Shown here: positions 11,530-22,780 of the stretch, piece after piece
How the letters are laid out: each line of letters starts with the position of its first letter
Position numbering within the stretch: the stretch's first letter is position 1
NCBI GenBank assembly: GCA_012295275.1
Contig: CM022665.1
Coordinates: forward strand, 33,594,022-33,658,021
Reading direction: 5' to 3'
From: Chrysomallon squamiferum
Lineage: Eukaryota > Mollusca > Gastropoda > Neomphalida > Peltospiridae
Length of the DNA: 64,000 bases
The notes under the pieces: model-generated
Seen by the model: only the letters and a program-made list of their open reading frames with translations
Database searches by the model: none
Told to the model about the DNA's origin: nothing
Position numbers and translations under genes: made by a program

Positions 11530-12310
11530 AAAAAAAATGGCACCCGGAAGAAATCGCACTATGCATATTTGTAAAAATGCCATCTGGCTAAAAATGTTTT
11601 TTTTTTTTAATTGTTTATTAACATTTAGTTATTCATAGTAGGTGAAGTCCTTACAAAAAGAGTTCATAACTGCACATAAAAAAGCCAGTGCATGAATAAT
11701 ATTTGAGATAATGATTTAATATCAAGAAATAAACTGCAGCTAATAATATATTTAACAATTGATGACAATTCATAATTAAGCAGTCAGTCAAAACAAATGA
11801 AAACCAAAATCAACCTCCCAAATACATACATATCTTATGCTATGTTTGAATCAACAGAATGATATCATCCTGGAGGATATTTTAACTGTGGTATGCATAT
11901 TAACATTGGTTACATCTGTATGATCGTGTCTGTATGTATGAATGTACATGTGCAAGCATACATATATGTATGAATGTGTATGTTTTTGTGTGTATACATA
12001 TATAGATATATATACATATATATACATGTATATGTGTATATGTATATCTGTGTGAGTGTGTGTGTGTGTGTATATGTATGTGTATATGTGTAATATTAAA
12101 TTCTGATATAGTACTGTACTTTGTAAACAAAACCAAGTGGCTGAGTGATGCTATGTATCAATATGCATGTATCTAGCAATACTGCATGAATAAATTGTAT
12201 TTTCAAAAGTACGTTTAAAGTTGTTTTTAAGCAACTATACAGAAAAAATTAAGGTACCATTTTTTTCCAAATTTGCATAGTGCCATTTGTTCTGGGTGCC
12301 ATTTTGACCA
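11530..12310. mobile_element. MITE-like element bounded by ~50 bp imperfect inverted repeats
   Basis: The sequence at 11534-11582 (AAAATGGCACCC, then GCACTATGCA, then AAAAATGCCAT) recurs as an imperfect reverse complement at about 12254-12305. Over some 50 bp the arms differ at only several positions, mostly single substitutions. The ~670 bp between them is AT-rich and holds a TG/TATG microsatellite. Long inverted arms with no coding content suggest a non-autonomous DNA transposon. Target-site duplications and the outer ends were not resolved. Confidence 0.5.
11930..12090. repeat. Compound TG/TATG/TATA microsatellite
   Basis: Interrupted TGTA, TATA and TG units form one compound tract. Reading frames across it on the minus strand are repeat artefacts rich in His, Thr and Ile. 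Confidence 0.7.
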
Positions 12311-12471
12311 GCTGCCTTTTTTCTGGTACCATTTTCCCCATACCCCCCAAAAACACTTCCCCCACATCTCTAAACTCGTATTATGCATTGAATCCTAATG
12401 CAAAACCCAGGATTTTTGTATTTGATATGAACAATGATACATTGTTGAATTATATACTTTATGTGCTTGTA

Positions 12472-12552
12472 TGTATACATATATGTATTTTTGTATGCAT
12501 ATATGATGTGTGTGTGTGTGTTTATGTATGCATGAATCATTGAATTTGTCAT

Positions 12553-12583
<31 letters not shown>

Positions 12584-12592
12584 ATGTGTATA
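12472..12592. repeat. Compound TATG/TG microsatellite
   Basis: TATG-rich sequence is followed by two pure TG runs, the longer at about 12554-12579. It lies just before the Tigger-like MITE. Confidence 0.7.
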
Positions 12593-12648
12593 CAGAAGTA
12601 TTCAGGACTGCACACACACTTCTAGAAGAAAAAAACCATTTCTAAATA

Positions 12649-13362
12649 CAGTGGTACCTTGACTTACAAGTGTACCAACTTAAGAGGTTTTTTTGCTTTC
12701 AGTTCCGAGCCAAAAGCCAAGTTACGAGCTAGTTGGCGCAATGAACAAAACACAACATCCACCCAGCATCCCACGTCTCACTTGTTTGCTTCACATGGTT
12801 ACCTCGGTGTGGACGCATCTCTGTTGTGCTCACATTTTGTGCAGTTTTTTTGCCAAATTTCCACGGATCCTAAGAAGGTGAGTGCAAAGGACAATGCCGA
12901 GAAGAAGAAGCAGATGATGTCCATTGAATTAAAGCATGAAATCATAGAAAATCATGTGAGGTGTGCGTGTAGTAGACTTGGCTAGGCAGTACAATAGTAG
13001 TACTTTTATGATATGTACCATACTAAAACAGAAGGAGTCGATAATGGCATTAAAATAATTCCTAAGCTGTGGGCCTCTGTCCATTCAAAGATGGAGAAAC
13101 CCTAATCCTGTATACTTTACAAAACCAACTTATTTCTTTACATTCTCTTTTATTTTGTTTTTTTACAATATTTGTCATTTATAAATACGTTTTCTTAAAT
13201 TTAAAAACATGTTACAAAAAATTGGGGTGGTTTTGGGGGAGCTGGAAGGGATTAATGTTATTTCAATAAATTTCAATTGGGAAAATTGATTTGATATACG
13301 AGCAACTTGAGTTACGAGCTCGGCCACAGAACGAATTAAACTCGTATCTCAAGGTACCACTG
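12649..13362. mobile_element. Tigger/pogo-like non-autonomous DNA transposon (MITE)
   Basis: The 714 bp element begins CAGTGGTACCTTGACTTAC and ends with the imperfect reverse complement (CTCAAGGTACCACTG), giving terminal inverted repeats of about 25-30 bp. CAGTGGTACCTYGACTTACGAG-type ends are typical of Tigger-like elements in many animals. Internally, 12868-12960 encodes DPKKVSAKDNAEKKKQ, then MSIELKHEIIE. This matches the N-terminal lead-in and first helix of the pogo/Tigger CENP-B-type DNA-binding domain of the transposase. The catalytic DDE domain is absent, so the element depended on a partner in trans. A TA is present on the left; the right flank reads TG then TA, so the duplication is imperfect. 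Confidence 0.75.
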
Positions 13363-14232
13363 TGTATTTAAAAGCATTTAAAAAATTATTTAGAAAGTAT
13401 ATACTTTCTCATTATCTATACAAAAATTACACATCTCAAAATAGCATTCTTAGACAAACATGTATGCATGCATGTAGCTGTGTGTGTATGGAGGTGAATG
13501 CAGGGAGAACTGGGACACATTTTTTGTTTTGTCACATATCCTATTTTCTAATTTCTGAAGTGAGGATTTTCTCAAAACAATTGTCTTCATTTTCAGTCAT
13601 TTTTTGATGGATATAGTTTTTCCCTGATATTTTTGAAGATGATGGGAGGTGGGTAGAATTTGGTAACATTGGAGAAAAGTAGGACAGTGGGTGCAGACAT
13701 TTGGGACGCCTATGAAATTGACATTTTTTCTATTCCATACTATACTGAAATAAAAAAAAATATGTTACTTGAGGTTGATAATATTAATATTCCAGAAATC
13801 ATGTAAATTATAACAGAATATTTTAATAATCTTTCAGTCATTTCAGTGCATAACCATTATTTAACATGCTGCAATCATCGTGTGTTCCCAGTAGTACCTA
13901 CATAGGAAAGAACATTTAAAAGGAATTTTCATGATGAACAAGCTTTTTCTTGTACAAGTAACATTTATTACATGTTGGGAGGGAGAAGTGACACTGTGTC
14001 CCAGTTCTGCATACACAGTGGGCACTTAGGTCACTCAGTGGTATGTCTCTAACACTTACAGGGGTGTATATCAGAGGCAAGATGAAACATGTATTAAATA
14101 TCACCTAATTTTTGTACATAGGCAGCATTAAAGAATAGCATGAACATTAAAAAAAATCTTTTTGGAGCAAAAAATCAACTTTACATCACTAGACTTACAG
14201 AATGGCTTATATGTTTTACAAACAACATATAA

Positions 14233-14484
14233 CTAACAGGAAACAAAGGGTTTCAGATAAATATATCCTTGAATCTGATCACCTGAAAATGTTTTTTCAT
14301 TTTTGTTTGTTAGTTCATTGTAGTTTGTCAAGTCTGTTGATACTTCTGTATCAGGCACTTTTTCTCTGAGGACATTTTGGTGAGGATAACATTTGGAGTA
14401 CCCAAGAGAGATGCTGCTGTTAAAATTGTGGTGTCTGTAGCCATGTTTCATTGTCTCCCATTCGTTTTTTAAGGTTGATAACAA
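14233..14484 (-). other. Unassigned open frame, possible exon or repeat relic
   Basis: This is an 83-codon open stretch without low-complexity bias (NEWETMKHGYRHHNF, then KCYPHQNVL). It is more protein-like than neighbouring frames. It has no ATG at a convincing start and no clear splice sites, and I do not recognise the sequence. It may be an exon of an unrecognised gene or a remnant of a transposon-encoded protein. Confidence 0.2.
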
Positions 14485-16287
14485 TAATCCAAAAAATAAA
14501 AATTATATTTCTTAATTATCTTTGGAAGCTTTTTACTGCTGCATTAAATAATAGACTAATGTATGATGAAAGTATTTGAAGTTCAAGGAAGAATAATTGT
14601 ACAAATAGTGTTTTCACATTACATGCATTTTAGAACAGATTTTATGCTATATACAATTAAATATACTTAAATCTGTGTTCTAAAATTTGTATCCATCTTA
14701 ACAGATATGTTCACTTACTATAAAAATTATTGTCATTAAGTTGACAAGTTGACAAATCCCGTAACACTATGCTTAATGCAATTTTGATTTTAATTAACGA
14801 AACAAATATTGCTTAAATCAACTAAATTTTATGATTTTATGTTTTAAATTCTATACACTGATAGGCTTACATAACTTGGGATAGGGTTTTATGGCTACTA
14901 CACTCATATTTTTAAGTGTCTTTCTTTTTAAATTTAAATTTTGTTTTATTTTGTTACACTTCAGATATATTTAATATTTTTTTCTCTCCATATATCTTAT
15001 TCAAATAATGTTTTTCATCTACTACAATGCCACTGTTTCAGTAATTAAGTGTAATATACTAATAAACATACACAGGCCAAGTATTTGATTTAACAAGATT
15101 TATTAATTAAATAGTTAAACATTAACTGTTATAATTGGTGGCAGCATGTACTTCTGATCAAATGATGCACTTGCTAGATATGTATATTCAGAAATTATGT
15201 ATAATACCTGAAATTTAGTTAGTTATTTTATACATATTCCCTGAAATTGTTTGATATATTATTATTGTATCATTGTAATTAAATTGTCCCATTCGCTTTT
15301 ATTAGGGAAACCAAGATAATATTTTTGAGTCTTTAAAAAGAATGTAGTCACTTAACATTCCAGTGACTTTAAAATTAAATTAATATAAAGATTGTCACTT
15401 TACAGTGCTTTAGACAAAAAATAACCAGTGTCATAGTAATGCAGAAAGAAACCTAATTCAGGATCTCTCATCTAATAATCATTCATAATGTGTTTTGTAA
15501 GTTGTTTTAAATTATCTTTTATGGTTAAGCTTTATTTTGCTAATTTTATTTATTTATACAGTAAAATTAAAAGTACTAAAAACAAGAGGAAAATTGTTTT
15601 TTTTAGAAAAATCATTTCTTAAGTGATTTCTGCAATGTATATAATGTTAGTAGTAGAGCAATTGATAATTTAGTGATTTAAAAAGATTACAGATCATGGC
15701 TTGTGACGTTCTTAAAACTGTAACATATCTTGTATTTCTAATCACTGAGACTGGATTAAAATAAATATTAAGTTGTATTGTTTGCAAACTGGATTTTCAC
15801 AACAAATAAAACAGTGATAATAAACACCAAGGTAACGAACTGTTTTATACAACTTTTTTCTTACAAAATAGAAACCAGAATAATGAAAATATATATACAC
15901 ACACACAATCTCATTTAGTGTTCAACTATTATCATGAAATGAAAGTATTCTTAGATGTGAATGATAGCATGTACAAAATGAATCTTGAGAAACAAACTGG
16001 AATCTTAAAAATATCAGTTGTATTGATAAAAGAAAAATTATATAGTAAAATCTGAAATTTTAGGCAAACAATAAAATTGAAACTGAAAAAGCAGTTACTG
16101 ATATGAACCTGCCTCTCTTTATGCTACTAATATATTTAAGATTTTGACATTTTGTAATATCATAGAAAATCTGAAATTCAAAACTGATGTGTGAAAAAAG
16201 TTTATTACCAGTAGAATTAAAAATACAATCAGATACCATTTAAATTACAAGGCTATGTTTTATGTACTTACATATAAAATCTAACTT

Positions 16288-16491
16288 CTATTCAGTTGTC
16301 TTTCTATTACTGGATCCATAATCACTACCTCCTGAACTGAAGTGATAAACAATTTCTGCAGATGCATTAAACTTTAATATTGGAGTATAACTACTGAAGC
16401 TGGTGAGAACCCATCCCAAAGCTTGATCTTGTAGTGCTTCAAAATTGCATTTGAAATGATTCTTCTTTTTATCATCTTCCTTTTTTATCAA
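16288..16491 (-). other. Unassigned open frame, possible terminal exon or relic
   Basis: A 67-codon open frame reads HFKCNFEALQDQALGWVL and ends SSGGSDYGSSNRK. Its composition is balanced, unlike the surrounding AT-rich sequence. No good acceptor was seen upstream and no homologue is recognised. It is recorded only because it stands out from its context. Confidence 0.2.
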
Positions 16492-17049
16492 AATTAATCA
16501 GTAATGGTAATGCTGATTTAAACAAAAATTGTGAAATTTGATCATGTGATACCAAATTCTTAACTTTTGCGAATAATGAAACATGACATGTGTTAGTAGA
16601 AATGAAGTGTACAATGTTAGCTGATATGTATTATATCTAGATACCTAAGATTTACTATTGATGTGTCATGACAGTTGTTTTACTTTTTATTTAACTGTTT
16701 TATCTTTGCTTTTGTAAGTGTTTTAAAGTAATCAGATTGTTCATTTTCTGAATTCTAATATTTTTGCCTCAGAGACAACTGGTTATTTTAAAATCCAGTG
16801 TTTACTTGTGTAAATTCAATGACAAATATCTAAATATGTTTTGTTTCTTAAATGTTTTTTTATCATTAAAATTCTTTCAATTGGAGTAGTGAAGATGAAT
16901 GAAATGTTTAATTTGGTGAATTATGTAAAACAATATTTTATCTCTAGATGATAATATATATCAATAAACTCTGAAGTGTGTACTGACATTTCTTGTAATG
17001 ATATTAACAAATGCTTTAAATTCAATGGTACAAATGTTTACTTCCTCTG

Positions 17050-17535
17050 GGTGGTTGTTGGGGAGGACGAGGTCGAGGACGATTCTGGCTAGGTCGTTAT
17101 GGACAGCGTTGTTATAATCCATGTTGGGTTAGTAATTCTGTGTGAAAAAATATTTTTAGTATTTAATTTTTATTTTTCTTCTTCAGGAAAGAACCCCTCC
17201 CCCCACTACTACACTGTAAACAATGTTCAAAATTTATTTTTGAGTAATAATTAAACATAATTTTTCATGGATTGTTTTTCTGAAAATAAAACAAATATAT
17301 AAAATAACATTTTTCATAATGTTTATTTAACCTGTTAAACAGTTTTCACTGGTTTTCGTAAAAAAAAACCTTGAAATATAAAAATCTTTTTGTTTATTTC
17401 AGAACAAGAGCTGTGGGCCTCTGATGCGCTATGCACTGTGGGCGACGTGGTGTGTGCGTGTGGTTGACAGACAGCTGGTTCCAAGGAAATCAGAACTGGC
17501 CCATTATGTACAGTTCTGACCAGAGTACAGATTAA
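17050..17535 (+). pseudogene. Array copy 0: truncated relic of the Arg/Gly-rich secreted protein gene
   Basis: Only the 3' third of the large exon remains (from about 17050), joined at its left to unrelated AT-rich DNA. Relative to the intact copies it lacks 18 nt (in frame) within the RGRGRG-encoding part. It keeps the end encoding RCYNPCW and the donor after Trp (17127). The last-exon equivalent is 17403-17535, 133 nt instead of 135. A 2-nt loss plus substitutions near 17430 destroy the frame and the Cys of the RCVP motif. Promoter, first exon and signal-peptide exon are absent, so it cannot make a secreted protein. Confidence 0.85.
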
Positions 17536-17910
17536 TTTGTTATTTAAACTTCATAATAAATCGTTTCAAAGGAATAGTCGATTGTTTGTTGTTAATGATA
17601 ACATAATTTAATTTTGAAAACTTGTTACCTGTTAGTTTGTAAACAATTTCACATAAACAAACACATTTTCACGTAAACACGTACACGCGTATGTTAAGTT
17701 TATACCCAGTTAACCAATAATTCAGCATACACTGCTGTTTTAATAATTATTTATGAGCTGTATTTACTGCGTTTAAAAAGATATCAAATTCTGACCTTAT
17801 GACTCCAGGGACATGTCAGCGAACGTAACAAAAGAAATTATAGAATCAATCCGATGTATCCGTATAGAAGGCCGACAGAGTGATTTGAAGAATAAAACGT
17901 TATTATTATT

Positions 17911-17952
<42 letters not shown>

Positions 17953-20710
17953 ATTATTGTTAATGATATAAATAACACCGAAACATTACCGTTCTTACAA
18001 TTTTGAAACGTTATTTACAAAAGTCTTGATCAATCAAATAAAAACGTGAGGATGATTACCATGTATATACTGTAGGATAATCAGGTTTTCGCTGAGGTAT
18101 AGGTTCTGGTGATCATCATATTTAAAAACGGAAGCTATTTTATACTTTTTTCATTTCATTTTATAGTCAGTACAAACTAATACAAAGGGTATTTGAGATG
18201 GAAAGCTAAACATTACGTGTTCTGCATAAAATTGTACGAAATAATTTGTTAGGTCATAATCTTTTTCGAGCATCCTTTGTGTGATGAATGTGAAATGCAT
18301 TTCGACATTTTATTTTCAATATATATTAATTACTTAGATGAATAAATTATGAAAAGTGGAGCTGGTGGTATCTTTGAATGTTGAACATTATTTGTGCTGT
18401 TATTCGCAGAGGACATAGTTTTTTTTTCACTCACAGTGAAAGAGATATTCAAACCAGTTTGATTGTCCGCTGTCACTCCAGTATGACTTGGAGATTGTGT
18501 GTAAATATAGAAAAGAAAACAAATTAAATCGATATATTTCGTAACATTTGAAGACTGTTAAAAGATTTACTATTTAATTAAAGATAATCATGTTGTGGAT
18601 ACATTACACATATCCTGTCACTTGCTGTAGTTTTCACAAAAGGCGGAGCTTTTAGGAAGTGGGGGATACTGTAATAGGACATGCACAAAAAGGGAGCTTT
18701 TTTTATGCATAAATATTTACTATACATGTAATTGTTTCTCTTTTCCTGAATATTTGTGATAAATCAATATCAAATAGTTTACATTACGAAAGTGAAGGGT
18801 GTGGTTTCATAAAAGGTCTGCACAAGAACATTTCGCATTTAAAATTTTGTAATAATGTGTTAAGAGTAAAGAAGGTATAAATAAATGATTTTTGTGTACG
18901 GTGAAGTGGGTAGATTTCCTGTAATTATTCACAGACAATGCAGAATTGTTAAATTTTCGTTGGTACCTACAAATAGTAATGAAATGAAATTTATTATTTT
19001 AAAAATATGTTGCAACATCATAGCTGCTGATAGAATAGTTTTTTGTATCCCAGTAACAGTAAATGAGTAATTGGGCTGTCCAGGCAAGCAATCAGTTAAA
19101 TAATACTAGATTTTCAGACGCTTGGCTGAATCAAAGTGAGAAGGATTTTTTGCCGTACTCAACAACAGTTAACAGACAGACGTCTACTGGGATTAAATGA
19201 CTCTTCGAGAGCATTGCTATACAGACATTTATCACAATTGTTTTTTTTTATGTAATTTATTTAGACTGCTTTTAGGTGGAAACATACAGAAGAGAATTAT
19301 CGAGATTAGCATGTCAGCACAACGGTTAACCATATAAACTGCAAGGTTGGAGAAAGCCAACCCAATTTTGTTGGACAATCGTAGATGTCATACTTGTAAT
19401 CGCTGATTAATTTCACTTTGTTCATGAATGGATTTTCTATATTATATGACCGTAAGAACGTTATATTTCGAAATATTATGTAATTAATGCCAGTATTTGC
19501 TAAAATATAGAGAATTGTTAAACAGCAGAAATCAAAATCTAGTATGAAAGTTGGCTGCATGTTTTTATAATGCATTTGAGCAAACAAATTATTTCTTTTA
19601 ATTAAGCTTCTCCATTAGCAATAAAAAGCAATAGAAATTATAATAAGAACATTACTTAATAATATACGGGACAGGTGGGGTAAAATTAGACTATTAATTT
19701 ATTTTTTTATGTATTTTATATTACCTGTATTGTATTTGTATGAATATATGTATTCAACGGTCTATGTCTTCTTTTTATTATTACTGTGCCGGATTTTCAG
19801 TACATACATTCACGAAAAGCCCTTTAGAATAAGAAGGATAAAACGCAACTAATAGTAATAATTATTATTGTTACAAAAAAACAATAACAGTAATATTAAT
19901 GAAGTAATAATGATAATAATGTCATCAGCTGTAAACAAAGTTAGTCTTGAATGATTTGAAATATGTTTTATTGTCTTGTCATCGTTAATATCAGTAGTAA
20001 TGGTGGTATTAGTAGTAGCATCTCATCATCTTTTCTTTCTTATGGCTTATTCGCCAGTGCATATTCATGTGTATTAAATATTCCCCAACCATAGTAATAA
20101 TAACAACAACAACAAGAGCAATAACAACATCAACAATGGTGATCACAATTCAGTAATTGCTGAAATATGTTACCTGGACTTAAACACTAAAACCTGCATG
20201 CTACTGTCTTAGAAACACCATTTATCTTTTCACAAATAGAATAAAGTTTGAAACTAAGTCTACGAAATGGTTACCCGATTTTAATTAGGAGCGGAAGATT
20301 TATATGCCTCAACACAGTTCAGTCCCATGCCGTTTTCGTTTCTACTTATCTTTGAATTTAAAACGTATCATCACATTTAACAAAACATAGGAAAATAAGA
20401 AGAAAAAATCGTGTACAGAGATTAACATGATACGGTGACAATTTAATCATGTTTTCTTTGACGTGAGTCGTATATTGTACATAAAAATGACAATGTTTCA
20501 GTGTCCAAACCAGGTTCAGCATGTTAAACGTGTCATTTCTCGTAGAAAAATCTTCATACGACCTCAGTCAGTCTCATCATCTGTCAGAATAACTAACGAA
20601 TTTACTGATAGTGTCAGTTCTGTTTTATATAGGTTATTTCATATTTTTATTGTTTTACTATTATCTTCTTTGTCACTATTTATTTATTTAATTTTGTTTT
20701 TAAGAACAAC

Positions 20711-20773
<63 letters not shown>

Positions 20774-21170
20774 AGAAATTAAAAAAATTATGCATTAGGT
20801 TCTAGGTTTAAATTGTTAATTAAAAAATAAAATAGTATCATCATCATTATTTTGGTCACTACTATTACTACTACTATTATTATTTTCAAGACCATTATAA
20901 ACGCTTTCGTTACTATCGTTATCCATTTCGGCATCATCAAAACGCATTCAAAATTAACACAGACTTCTGGGCACTAAATTTCTTTAAACGTTCCAATGTA
21001 AAACCAATTAAAATGACACGAACTATTGTATTTTTTATTTCTTACTTACACGAATATTCCGTCTACTTCTGATATACTGGACACCAGATATGACCTGTGA
21101 CCTGTCAGGAGATACAGACAACCGTTTCTGTAAGCTGACACTTTGCAAATTGCATCTAAATTGTCAAGAC
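17536..21170. other. Array spacer 1 (non-coding)
   Basis: The spacer holds a (TTG)n tract at about 17912-17952, a (CT)n tract at 20713-20771 and AT-rich sequence. Open frames seen here on both strands (for example 18885-19070 plus and 19306-19587 minus) are broken or shifted by indels in other copies, so they are not supported as genes. Confidence 0.6.
20713..20771. repeat. (CT)n microsatellite, spacer 1
   Basis: An uninterrupted CT run of about 59 bp. The equivalents in the next two units are about 84 bp and 79 bp. Confidence 0.9.
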
Positions 21171-21174
21171 GTAC

Positions 21175-21245
21175 TATATAAGGTAGACATCAAAACATAT
21201 TTGTCAAAGGAGTCTTTTTGGCTGTGTGTGTATCTGGTGAAACAG
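21175..21245 (+). promoter_or_regulatory. Array copy 1 core promoter and untranslated first exon
   Basis: A TATATAAG box at 21175-21182 lies about 30 bp before a presumed start. A short exon would end at 21245 in AAACAG followed by a perfect GTAAGT donor. A TTTGCAAATTGCA block about 30 bp upstream of the box resembles an octamer or C/EBP-type site. The next acceptor (TTTGCAG, ending 22766) precedes the ATG exon. The start site is inferred, not mapped. Confidence 0.5.
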
Positions 21246-21255
21246 GTAAGTGAGA

Positions 21256-21256
<1 letters not shown>

Positions 21257-21305
<49 letters not shown>

Positions 21306-21440
21306 TATACATACATATATATATAGAGAGAGATAGATTGATAGATAGATAGATAGGTAGATAGATATAGATATAGATAGATAAACAGATACATACATAC
21401 AGACAGACAGACAATGAGACAGGCAGACAGTCAGACATTC
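21257..21440. repeat. (CA)n followed by GATA/GACA microsatellite, copy 1 intron 1
   Basis: CA run at 21257-21304, then TA, GATA and GACA repeats. It lies only about 11 bp after the splice donor. Confidence 0.9.
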
Positions 21441-22780
21441 AGACAGACAATCACATACGTACATACACACGTAAAATACATACATTTTAATACATATACG
21501 TTGATACAGAAGCAATAGTTTTTACTTTAATTATAGCATTACGTCATCGAATCATGAAACTTAAGATCGCGCAGAAAATTTGTTGTCGATGATTTATTGT
21601 ACACGTCAAAATAATAACGGTACAACTATTAAAAGTCTAGACCTCAGGTCACTGTTTCGTTTAACTAGTATTTCATTGCTGCTCAACGTAAATGCGACTT
21701 TTTAGTTTAATTATATATTAATATACACATATACTTGTTGAAAGGGATATAGCCATTCATACGCAGACGCTCCAACACACATCTACAAGCATGCAAACGT
21801 ACACATATAATCTCCTCTGTGTGTGTGTGTAGGTGTGTGTGCGTGCGTGCGTGCGTGCGCGTGTGTGTGTGATTACACGCAAAAATGGTGCGATGTTGTG
21901 GTAAACTATATACAATTCTCCAAAGACTAGGTTAGGATTCAACTGCGTGGGTTATTCGCGTATGTGGATAAACACTAACAGAAATGAAATTATGTGTTAA
22001 GGTGCGAACGAAATTTTTCCTACAGTAGTGTGGTTTGAATTGTCAAAAATATGAATATCTATATCAGTGGAAATATATTTAAATACATGTATATCGTCAA
22101 TTTATTTCTAAAATGATTAGATTACAGAATTTTCCACATAGATAAAAATAAGTTAATATTTATTGATTTCCCAGTACAACACAATTTAATATTATTGGAT
22201 TTTTATTTTATTTTATTTTATTTTATTTGTTTGTTTCTTTTCAACTTTTTGAAAACGATGTTATTTGGTCTCAGTTTAATACCCTTTTTATGTTTTACTT
22301 TCTATGATAAATCCGGATTGTATTAAACATATAGTATAGAGCGAGCTCATACATTCAGACAAATTCCTAGTAGGCAAATGATAATTCATCTGACATGGAT
22401 AAATTTAAATGTTTTAGAAGGTAAATAAGTAAATGTCTTTTTCTAATACTTATAATTTAATACACAGACGAGATGTTGCCTCAGCAGCGGCGTCTCTGAG
22501 GTCTTGATTGGACTTCTGTGTCAGTGCGTTCCGAATACTTACTAACAGTTGATCCTAATCAGATATACATTTAACAACAGAATGCTCATTCCAAAACACA
22601 CACACACACATTCATTTTCTTGTCGTTTACAGAGTTCAAGAGTCCTATTAAATGCAATGTAAAGTCTGCTTTTATATGTATTGAACATCTCTGATTTGTA
22701 CATGCACAGTTCGTACATACATCTACAATGTGTTTGTTACAAATATGAAAATTCTATCTGTTTGCAGGATTATTACAAAC

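Larger units (their letters stand above)
13363..17049. other. Long AT-rich intergenic region
   Basis: Mostly very AT-rich, with poly-A/T runs and no gene model. Two minus-strand open frames, listed separately, have unusual amino-acid variety. Around 13,500 and 14,000 a short GAACTGGGACACA motif occurs in opposite orientations. The region ends abruptly at the left edge of the tandem array near 17,050. Confidence 0.4.

Noticed and set aside
13500-14020. GAACTGGGACACA motif in opposite orientations near 13,506 and 14,000
   Set aside because: The shared block is only about 13-15 bp with poor extension on both sides, so it is too short to call a terminal inverted repeat.
21300-21440. Regular short repeats (GATA/GACA) considered as a CRISPR-like or satellite array
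   Set aside because: No direct-repeat/spacer organisation. It is a plain tetranucleotide microsatellite in a eukaryotic intron.
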